From VBCG01 sp044226535 (GTDB lineage: Bacteria > Pseudomonadota > Gammaproteobacteria > Burkholderiales > Casimicrobiaceae), in NCBI GenBank assembly GCA_044226535.1, contig JBGAGT010000019.1, forward strand, positions 1-64,000: DNA of 64,000 bases, given 5' to 3'. The position numbers were made by a program, and so were the translations under genes. The notes beneath the pieces were generated by a model, which was given only the letters and a program-made list of their open reading frames with translations, was not told the origin of the DNA and ran no database searches. Position 1 is the first letter of the stretch; each line of letters starts with the position of its first letter. Of the stretch, positions 55,706-62,316 are shown one piece after another.

Positions 55706-56335
55706 ATGTCCACCTTCATCGTCCGTCGCCGCGGCATCGCAGCCAATGCCGCCGAGCTCGACTTCGCCCTCACCCGCCTGCGCGACGCCGACGGATGGAC
55801 GGGGCTGGACGCGCGCTGCGTCCACTCCTATGCGCTGCGCGAGAGCGACGGCAGGCTCGGGCTCGCCTGCGTCCTCGAGGCCGCCGCGGCGGAGGCCGTG
55901 CGCGACCACGCGCGCGCGGCGCAGGTCGCCGCACACGAGGTGCTGCGCGTCGGCCGCCTCGTCGTCGGGCGCGATTTCGCGTCGCCGCAGGCCTACCTCG
56001 TGCGACGGCGGTCGGGCTGGCCCGACGTCGAAGCCTTCGGCGGGGCGGCCGCGAGCGCGTCCAGCGCTGGCGGGGACGCGATGGTGTCGCAGGTCGCGTG
56101 GTTGCAAAGCTACGCCGTACACGAGCACGACCGGCGCATCGGCAGCGTTTGCCTCTACCAGGCGACCGGGCCGCGCGCGCTGTGGGACCACGCGCGCGTG
56201 GCGCGCATGCCCATCGCCGAGGTGCTACCGGTGCTCGGGCGCATCGTGTTCAGCCCCCTTCCGTTCGTCCCAACGGCTGCGCTACGCCCGCTGCGCGACC
56301 GATGGCTCCCTGCCGCGGGCAACCCAACCGAGTAA
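55706..56335 (+). CDS. Protein with two tandem DUF4242-like halves
   Basis: 209 residues. Two homologous halves of about 90 residues: each has a central WxxSYAxxE-like segment (VHSYALRESDGRLGLACVLEA and LQSYAVHEHDRRIGSVCLYQA) followed by a helix ending in DHARxAxxPxxEVL (DHARAAQVAAHEVLRVG and DHARVARMPIAEVLPVLG). This resembles the ferredoxin-like DUF4242 fold, sometimes annotated as nickel-binding. The function is unknown. ATG 55706; a single-domain DUF4242 gene follows 13 bases later with a strong Shine-Dalgarno. Confidence 0.7.
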   Translation: MSTFIVRRRGIAANAAELDFALTRLRDADGWTGLDARCVHSYALRESDGRLGLACVLEAAAAEAVRDHARAAQVAAHEVLRVGRLVVGRDFASPQAYLVRRRSGWPDVEAFGGAAASASSAGGDAMVSQVAWLQSYAVHEHDRRIGSVCLYQATGPRALWDHARVARMPIAEVLPVLGRIVFSPLPFVPTAALRPLRDRWLPAAGNPTE

Positions 56336-56348
56336 AGGAAACATCGAC

Positions 56349-56621
56349 ATGAAGCGATACCTGATCGAACGCAACATCCCCGGCGTCGGCAAGCTCGACC
56401 GCCAGCAGCTCAGGGACGCGTCGGCGACATCCAACGCGGCGCTGGCCAAGCTGGACGGCAAGGTGCAATGGGTGCAGTCGTACGTGGTCGACGACCAGAC
56501 GTTCTGCGTCTACCTCGCCGACGACGAGGCGGCCGTGCAGGAGCATGCCCGGCTGAGCGGCTTCCCCGCCAGCAAGGTGACGGAGGTGCGCACCGTCATC
56601 GAGCCGATGACGGCGTTCTGA
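56349..56621 (+). CDS. DUF4242-family small protein
   Basis: 90 residues with a clear DUF4242 pattern: KRYLIERNIPGVGKLD, then VQWVQSYVVDDQTFCVYLADDEAAVQEHARLSGFPASKVTEV. It is a ferredoxin-like dimer fold by family; its biochemical role is not established. The start is ATG 56349 behind AAAGGAAAC. It is the single-unit relative of the upstream tandem protein and surely co-transcribed with it. Confidence 0.82.
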   Translation: MKRYLIERNIPGVGKLDRQQLRDASATSNAALAKLDGKVQWVQSYVVDDQTFCVYLADDEAAVQEHARLSGFPASKVTEVRTVIEPMTAF

Positions 56622-56626
56622 CCCCG

Positions 56627-56646
56627 GTTCCCGCGCTAGCGGGAAC
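56627..56646. repeat. Single REP-like palindrome
   Basis: GTTCCCGC and GCGGGAAC flank a GCTA loop: a perfect 8-bp stem six bases after the DUF4242 stop. It resembles the palindromes around the ilv genes and may mark a transcript boundary. Confidence 0.6.
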
Positions 56647-56674
56647 GCCACCCTCTCTTTCCATGGAACGACAC

Positions 56675-57448
56675 ATGAACATCGCCACCCTGGTGTACGG
56701 GCTCGCGAGCTACGCGATCTTCCTCCTCACCCTGCTGTATGCAATGGGCTTCGTCGGCAATGCCGTCGTGCCGAAGTCGATCGACGTCGGCGTGCCGGCC
56801 GGCGCGGCCGGCGAGCCCCTCGGCGTCTCGCTGCTGGTCAACGTCGGGCTGCTCGCCGTGTTCGCGCTGCAGCACAGCGTGATGGCACGCCCCGCGTTCA
56901 AGCGCTGGTGGACGCAGGTGGTGCCGCCTGCGGTCGAGCGCAGCACCTTCGTCCTGCTGGCGAGCACGGCGTTGCTGCTGCTGTTCGCCGGCTGGCGACC
57001 GCTCGACGCGCCGATGCCCTGGGACCTGCGGGCCAGCGTCGCGGGCACCGCGCTGTCGGTGCTGGGTGCGCTGGGATGGCTGCTGGTGGTGGTCGCGACC
57101 TTCCAGATCGACCACTTCGAGCTCTTCGGCGTCAAGCAGGCCTGGTACGCGCTGATCGGCCGCCCGCTGCCCGCGCCCGTGTTTCGCGTCCCCGGCCTGT
57201 ACCGGCAAGTGCGCCACCCGATCTACCTCGGCTTCATCCTCGCCTTCTGGGCGACACCCGCGATGAGCGCAGGCCACCTGCTGTTCGCGGTGGTGACGAC
57301 GGCCTACATCCTGGTCGGCATCGGGTTCGAGGAACGCGACCTCGTCGCGCAGTTCGGCGACCGCTATCGGCGCTACCGCGCAAGCGTCGGGATGCTGTTG
57401 CCGAGGCCCAACACCCGGCGACGCCGCGCTGGCACAATGAACCCGTGA
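56675..57448 (+). CDS. NnrU/MddA-like membrane methyltransferase (ICMT superfamily)
   Basis: 257 residues with five or six hydrophobic segments. LQHSVMARPAFKRWW, PPAVERSTFVLLAS and the C-terminal RHPIYLGFILAFWATP ... GIGFEERDLVAQFGDRYRRY match the isoprenylcysteine-methyltransferase-like family that includes NnrU and methanethiol S-methyltransferase (MddA). An MddA role (dimethyl sulfide formation) is plausible from the RHPIYLG/EERDL pattern but not proven. ATG 56675 (GGAAC upstream) is preferred to ATG 56663. The stop overlaps the regulator GTG (GTGA). Confidence 0.8.
   Translation: MNIATLVYGLASYAIFLLTLLYAMGFVGNAVVPKSIDVGVPAGAAGEPLGVSLLVNVGLLAVFALQHSVMARPAFKRWWTQVVPPAVERSTFVLLASTALLLLFAGWRPLDAPMPWDLRASVAGTALSVLGALGWLLVVVATFQIDHFELFGVKQAWYALIGRPLPAPVFRVPGLYRQVRHPIYLGFILAFWATPAMSAGHLLFAVVTTAYILVGIGFEERDLVAQFGDRYRRYRASVGMLLPRPNTRRRRAGTMNP
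57433..57438 (+). promoter_or_regulatory. -10-like hexamer six bases before the regulator GTG
   Basis: CACAAT ends six bases before GTG 57445. It lies inside the upstream coding sequence and differs from consensus at two positions, so it is weak evidence for a separate promoter. Confidence 0.2.
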
Positions 57449-59289
57449 CCACCGCGACCCCCACGCCGTTGCTGCTGCGGTTCGGTGCCTGCGAGATCGA
57501 CGAGGCGCGGCGCGCGCTGATCGCCGGCGGGCGCGAGCTCAAGCTGCAGCCGCGCGTGTTCGACGTGCTCTGCTACCTCGCGCGCCATCGCGACCGCGTG
57601 GTGTCGAAGGACGAGCTGCTCGACGCGCTGTGGCCCGGCGTGGTGGTGGTCGACAACGCCCTGCAGCGCGTCGTGTCGCTGGCGCGCGGCGCGCTGGCCG
57701 ACGCAGGGCTCCCCGACGTCGTGCGAACCTATCCGCGCCGCGGCTATCGCTTCTGCATCGACGACGGGGCCGACGAGGCCTGCGCCGACGACGGCGCGAT
57801 GCCCGCCGGCCAGGGGGAGGCCGGCGCATCGCCTGCCCGCGCGACGCTCGTCCGGCAGGCGCGTGCCGCGATGGAGGCCCTCGACTGGACGGGCGCCTGC
57901 GAGGCCTTCGCCGCCGCCGACGAGCAGGCGGCACTCGCCCCCGACGAGGTCGAGCAATGGGGCCGCGCGGCCATCTGCGCGGGCCTCGGCCCGAGTGCCG
58001 TCGCGGCACTCGAACGCGTGGTCGCGGAACGCGACGCCGCCGGCGATTCGCTCGGCGCGGTGCGCGCCACGCTGCTGCTGGTGCAGATCCGCATCGACCA
58101 CCGCCAGGGGGCGATCGCCAACGGGCTCCTCCAGCGCGCCTCGCGCTACCTCGACGGCGGCGCGCCCTCCGCCGAGCGCGGGCATTACGCGTGGATGGCA
58201 AGCCGCTTCTCGCTCGCCGGTGGCGACGCCGACCGGGCCTACGCGCTGGCCAGCGAGGCCTGCATGCTCGGGCGCGAGCTGCGCGACCCCGACGTCGAAT
58301 GCCTGGGGCTCATGTACCGCGGCCACGCGATGGTCGCGCAGGGCAGGGTGAGCGAAGGCATCGCGCTGCACGAGGAGGCCGCCGCGCTGATCCGCGTCGG
58401 CGGCGTGCGCTCGTGGGTTGCGGGCTGGGCGCTGTGCTCCATCCTGTACGCGGCGCGCTACCGCTGCGACTGGCAGCGCGCGGCGCAGTTCGCCGAGGTC
58501 TTCGAGCAATGGGCGCGCTCGAGCCGCATGCCGGCGTTCCCCGGCACCTGCCAGCTCCACCGCGCCGCGGTGCTCGGGGTGCAGGGCGAGCTCGCGCGGG
58601 CGGCCTCGGAGGTCCGCTCGGCGGTCGAGCTCCTGGCACGCGCCGCACCCTGGGCGGAAGGCGACGCCCACGCGGTGCTGGGCGACGTGCTGTCGGCCAT
58701 GGGCGATTTCGACGCTGCCGAGTCGGCCTACCGCCATGCGCACGCGCTCGGCTGGGACCCGCAACCGGGGCTTGCGCGCCTCCAGCTCCTGACCGGACGG
58801 CCCGAGCTCGCGCTGCGCGGCCTCGAAAGGGCGCTCGCGGAAGGCGACTGGTCGCTGCGCGAGCGGCGCGGCCAATTGTTCTGCCTGCTGGTGCACGCCG
58901 CGGTGGCCTCGGGCGACGTGGACCGCGCGCGCGAGGCGATGCGCACGCTTGCCACCGACCCGCAGATGCTCGCCACCGAGGCGCTCAAGGCGCAGCACTG
59001 CGCCGCGGAAGCCGAGGTCGCGATCGCCGACCGCGACCTCGTGGTGGCCGCGCGCCTCCTGCGCCGCGCGGCGCACCACTGGCGCGAGGTCGGTTCTCCG
59101 GGCGGGGAAGCCGAAGCGCGGCTGCGCCTCGCCGAGTGCCTGCTGAGCGATGACGACGTCACCGGCAGCGAACTCGAGCTGCACGCCATCGACGCGAGGC
59201 TCGCGCCGTCCGTGCTGCCGCATGCCCGGCGGATCGACGCCTTGCGGGCTGCGCTGGGCGAGCGCGCGGCGACGCGCGCCCGCCCCTGA
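57445..59289 (+). CDS. Winged-helix regulator fused to a TPR-like domain
   Basis: 614 residues. Residues 1-105 are an OmpR/CadC-type DNA-binding domain (FGACEIDEARRALIAGGRELKL, LQPRVFDVLCYLARHRDRVVSKDEL, LWPGVVVVDNALQRVVSLAR, RTYPRRGYRFC). The remaining 500 are helical TPR-like repeats rich in Ala/Glu/Leu, with no transmembrane helix and no receiver domain. It is a one-component regulator whose TPR part probably binds a protein or peptide signal. GTG 57445 overlaps the methyltransferase stop, which suggests they work together. Neither target nor ligand is known. Confidence 0.85.
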   Translation: MTTATPTPLLLRFGACEIDEARRALIAGGRELKLQPRVFDVLCYLARHRDRVVSKDELLDALWPGVVVVDNALQRVVSLARGALADAGLPDVVRTYPRRGYRFCIDDGADEACADDGAMPAGQGEAGASPARATLVRQARAAMEALDWTGACEAFAAADEQAALAPDEVEQWGRAAICAGLGPSAVAALERVVAERDAAGDSLGAVRATLLLVQIRIDHRQGAIANGLLQRASRYLDGGAPSAERGHYAWMASRFSLAGGDADRAYALASEACMLGRELRDPDVECLGLMYRGHAMVAQGRVSEGIALHEEAAALIRVGGVRSWVAGWALCSILYAARYRCDWQRAAQFAEVFEQWARSSRMPAFPGTCQLHRAAVLGVQGELARAASEVRSAVELLARAAPWAEGDAHAVLGDVLSAMGDFDAAESAYRHAHALGWDPQPGLARLQLLTGRPELALRGLERALAEGDWSLRERRGQLFCLLVHAAVASGDVDRAREAMRTLATDPQMLATEALKAQHCAAEAEVAIADRDLVVAARLLRRAAHHWREVGSPGGEAEARLRLAECLLSDDDVTGSELELHAIDARLAPSVLPHARRIDALRAALGERAATRARP

Positions 59290-59301
59290 CGCCTGCGCAC
59301 G

Positions 59302-59322
59302 GCGCGGGCGATCGGCCCGCGC
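59302..59322. terminator. GC hairpin between two convergent genes
   Basis: GCGCGGGC (59302-59309) and GCCCGCGC (59315-59322) around a GATCG loop, 8 bp. It lies between the ends of the winged-helix regulator and the TTC38-like gene. No T-run. Confidence 0.4.
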
Positions 59323-59336
59323 ATGCCCCGGCGCCG

Positions 59337-60668
59337 TCAGGCGGCCTTGGCGAGCAGTCGACGCACGCGCTCGCGCAACAGCCGGGTGAAGCGGCTCGCC
59401 GGCTTCTGCGCCTCGCGCTCGGCGATGAGCGCGCGCGCGAGGCTCGCGCGGCGGGCGCGCAATGCCGCCTCGGTATGCGTGAGCTGGACGATGTCGCATT
59501 GCGCGAGACTTCCCCCGCAGCGGTGCGCGATGTCGCGCACTTCCTCCATGCGCGCGATGCAGCGCTCGTAAGCGCCGTCGCCGAACGCCATCAGCGCGCC
59601 GCACAGCGGCTCCGCCAGCAGCGACTCGGGATACCAGGCGAGCGCCGCGCCGCTGCGGAACGCCGCGGAGGCGCGCGTCGCGGCGTCGGCGCGCCCGGTG
59701 GCGGCGAAGGCCATGGTCGCGTGCATCGCGAAGAACGGCTGCAGCGTCTCGAGCGCCTGCGCCTCCCAACGATCGGCGAGGACTTCCCAGCGCCAACCGA
59801 GGTCGGTGCCGCGCAACCCGAGGCGCCACAGCAGCGCCGAGGCGTCGGCGAGCACCGACACGCCTTGCACCTTCGCGCCCGCGATCCGCGCGTCGTGGAT
59901 ACGCAGCGCCGCCTCGAGCTCGTCCTGCTCGAAGTGGAACAGCGCGCGGTGCCATTCGAGGTGCACCGCGAAGGCGTTCGGCTCGCGCATCGCGTCCTCG
60001 TTGCGCGCGAGGAAGTTAAGGCCCTGCCGGGCGCGTCCCTCCATGTCCATCACGTGGGCGACGACGTGCACCGCGCCCGGGTGTGCAGCGTCGATGTCCA
60101 GCGCGCGGCGCGCGACCGCTTCGGCGGACGCGTGCTGGCCGTTCTCGACCAGCCCGAAGGCATACATCGCCAGCACGCTGGCGTGCCCCTCCATCGGCGT
60201 GCGCCAGGCCGGCAGCACCTGGGCGACGCGGTCGCGAAGCATGCGTCGCCGGCCGAGCCTGAAGTCCAGCGCGTGCGCGACCAAGAGGGCCAGCAGGTCG
60301 AAGGGCTGGTCGATGACGATCGCACCGTAGCGTTCCAGCGCGCCGCCGGTGTCGCCCTCGAGCCAGGCGCGCGCGGCGTCGGCGTGCCGTCGATCGCCGC
60401 CCGGCGCGGCGTCGAGCCGCACGAGGCTGTCGGCGAGCTCCGCCCGCGCGGCGCGACGATCGGCCGCGACGATCATGCCGCAGCGCAGCCGATGTGCCGC
60501 GGCGTTCCCCGGGTCGCGCGCCAGCGCCGCCGAGAGCAGTTCGGCCGGCCGCCCGCGATGGGTATGGAGGCACCACAGCGCGCGATCGACGAAAGCGGGT
60601 GCGGTGTCCGGAGTGGGCTGCCGCATCGCGCGGGTCGCGACCGGTGGGGATATCGCAAGCGTGTCCAT
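59337..60668 (-). CDS. TTC38-like TPR protein
   Basis: 443 residues, soluble, helical. The segment HVVAHVMDMEGRARQGLNFL followed by NAFAVHLEWHRALFHFEQDELEAALRIHDARI matches the tetratricopeptide-repeat protein 38 family (bacterial and eukaryotic homologues, function unknown). ATG 60668 is the first in-frame start; the N terminus is poorly conserved. It is convergent with the winged-helix/TPR regulator and on the same strand as moaA, 132 bases downstream of the moaA stop, in a gap with a 17-base GCCGGCGG-type palindrome at 60750-60766. Confidence 0.75.
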   Translation of the reverse strand: MDTLAISPPVATRAMRQPTPDTAPAFVDRALWCLHTHRGRPAELLSAALARDPGNAAAHRLRCGMIVAADRRAARAELADSLVRLDAAPGGDRRHADAARAWLEGDTGGALERYGAIVIDQPFDLLALLVAHALDFRLGRRRMLRDRVAQVLPAWRTPMEGHASVLAMYAFGLVENGQHASAEAVARRALDIDAAHPGAVHVVAHVMDMEGRARQGLNFLARNEDAMREPNAFAVHLEWHRALFHFEQDELEAALRIHDARIAGAKVQGVSVLADASALLWRLGLRGTDLGWRWEVLADRWEAQALETLQPFFAMHATMAFAATGRADAATRASAAFRSGAALAWYPESLLAEPLCGALMAFGDGAYERCIARMEEVRDIAHRCGGSLAQCDIVQLTHTEAALRARRASLARALIAEREAQKPASRFTRLLRERVRRLLAKAA

Positions 60669-60800
60669 GGCGTCCCGTGGTTCGAGGAAGACGCCACTGT
60701 AGGCAGGCGCGCGGCCCGCGTCCTTCGCCCCGCCTGATCGATTGCTGATGCCGGCGGGCCGCCGGCCGGGAATGGCCCCGCCGGCGCGGGACTGCGGGGG

Positions 60801-61910
60801 TCAGCCCCCGATGTAGCTCATCTCCACGCGCTCGCGCGGCGCCTGGCCGGGATGCGCGGCCTCGCCACGGAGCTCGGAGTAGCGGTCGCTGCGCAGCGAC
60901 CAGACCGCCCGCACCACGCCCGCGAGCTCGTCGTCGCTCGCACCCGCGCGCAGCCTCGCGCGCAGGTCGGTGCCGCGCGTTGCGAAGAGGCAGGTGTAGA
61001 CCTTGCCGTCGGTGGAAAGCCGCGCCCGCGTGCAATCGCGGCAGAACGCCTGCGTCACCGAGGCGATGACGCCGATCTCGCCGCTGCCGTCCTTGTAGCG
61101 CCAGCGTTGCGCAACCTCGCCGGTGTAGTTGGCGGTCGCGGGCTCGAGCGGGGACTCGCGGTCGACGGCCGCGATGATCTCGCGCGCGGTCACCACGTCG
61201 TCCATCCGCCAGCCGTTGGTGTGGCCGACGTCCATGTACTCGATGAAGCGCACGATGTGGCCCGTGCCCTTGAAGTGCCTCGCCAGCGCCGGGACCGCGT
61301 GCTCGTTCACGCCGCGCTTGATGACCGCGTTGACCTTGACCGGGCCGAAGCCCGCTGCACCCGCGGCGTCGATGCCCGCCAGCACGTCGGAGACCGGGAA
61401 GTCCACGTCGTTCATGGCGCGGAAGGTCGCCTCGTCGAGCGCGTCGAGGCTCACCGTCACGCGGCGCAGGCCCGCATCGCGCAGTGCGCGCGCCTTGCGG
61501 GCGAGCAGCACGCCGTTGGTGGTGAGCGTCAGGTCGACGGGCAGCTTCGCCAGCATCTCCACCAGGCGCTCGAGGTTGCGGCGAAGCAGCGGCTCGCCGC
61601 CGGTGAGCCGGATCTTCTGCACGCCGGCATCGACGAAGGCACGCGCCACGCGCGCGATCTCCTCGAAGGACAGGAGCTCGGCGTGCGGCAGGAACTCGTA
61701 GTCGCGACCGAACACTTCCTTGGGCATGCAGTACACGCAGCGGAAGTTGCAGCGGTCGGTGACCGAGATGCGCAGGTCGCGCAGCGGCCTGCCCAGCTTG
61801 TCGTGCGGCGACCCTGCGCCGTGTCCGCGCTGCGCGCGCGCCGCCTCGTCGAGGCGCGCGTCGAGCGCGGCGTCGCGATGGTCGGCCAGCGGGATGACGC
61901 GAGTGGTCAT
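60801..61910 (-). CDS. moaA: GTP 3',8-cyclase (radical SAM), molybdenum cofactor step 1
   Basis: 369 residues. The radical-SAM cluster is RCNFRCVYC with Cys54, Cys58 and Cys61; the C-terminal second cluster is AFCRDCTRARLSTDGKVYTC and the chain ends in the required Gly-Gly (SYIGG). It starts molybdopterin synthesis from GTP; MoaC is not in the window. ATG 61910 (TTRVIPLAD) is preferred to ATG 61964; about 40 residues precede the conserved RPLRDLRISVTDRC. Confidence 0.96.
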   Translation of the reverse strand: MTTRVIPLADHRDAALDARLDEAARAQRGHGAGSPHDKLGRPLRDLRISVTDRCNFRCVYCMPKEVFGRDYEFLPHAELLSFEEIARVARAFVDAGVQKIRLTGGEPLLRRNLERLVEMLAKLPVDLTLTTNGVLLARKARALRDAGLRRVTVSLDALDEATFRAMNDVDFPVSDVLAGIDAAGAAGFGPVKVNAVIKRGVNEHAVPALARHFKGTGHIVRFIEYMDVGHTNGWRMDDVVTAREIIAAVDRESPLEPATANYTGEVAQRWRYKDGSGEIGVIASVTQAFCRDCTRARLSTDGKVYTCLFATRGTDLRARLRAGASDDELAGVVRAVWSLRSDRYSELRGEAAHPGQAPRERVEMSYIGG

Positions 61911-62038
61911 GGGGCCTTGCCGGCCGGCCGGCCGCTCGAAAGTCGCCCCATTGATGCAAGGCACGGGATCATCGGGTCATGGTAGCAGAGGGCCCCTTCG
62001 GCCCGCCGCGGACGGCCAGGTGGCGGGCCGTTTCCGGC

Positions 62039-62044
62039 TATAAT
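62039..62044 (+). promoter_or_regulatory. -10 element of tRNA-Ser (TATAAT)
   Basis: Consensus TATAAT, with the predicted start about five bases before the mature tRNA 5' end. Confidence 0.6.
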
Positions 62045-62055
62045 CCCGGGCTCGC

Positions 62056-62143
62056 GGAGAGTTGGCCGAGTGGTCGAAGGCGCCTGACTCGAAATCAGGT
62101 AATGGGCAACCATTCGGGGGTTCGAATCCCTCACTCTCCGCCA
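62056..62143 (+). tRNA. tRNA-Ser, anticodon CGA
   Basis: 88 nt including encoded CCA. Acceptor stem GGAGAGT/ACTCTCC with discriminator G; anticodon stem CCTGA/TCAGG around loop CTCGAAA, anticodon CGA at 62090-62092 (reads UCG); a long variable arm AATGG-GCAA-CCATT typical of class II tRNA-Ser; T loop TTCGAAT. TATAAT lies 11 bases upstream, and a terminator follows. Confidence 0.97.
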
Positions 62144-62156
62144 CCAACAATCCGGT

Positions 62157-62198
62157 AACGCGCTGATTTCTGAATGGAAACAGCGCGTTTTTCGTTTC
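62157..62198 (+). terminator. Intrinsic terminator of tRNA-Ser
   Basis: AACGCGCTG (62157-62165) pairs with CAGCGCGTT (62181-62189), with an inner TTTC/GAAA stem, followed by TTTCGTTT. A strong rho-independent terminator 14 bases after the tRNA. Confidence 0.85.
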
Positions 62199-62316
62199 TG
62201 GCGCGTGGAGGCCAGGCGCACTGGCGTCGCGCCGCAGCTGACCGGTGCGGATCGGGAACCGGCGACGTCGATGGTGCAGACGCCGCGCGGCTGGGAGAAG
62301 CAGACGGGCGCGCAGA

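Noticed and set aside
62056..62316. tRNA-Ser as an integration site for a genomic island
   Set aside because: No direct repeat of the tRNA 3' end and no integrase within the visible sequence; a normal terminator and a convergent catalase gene follow.
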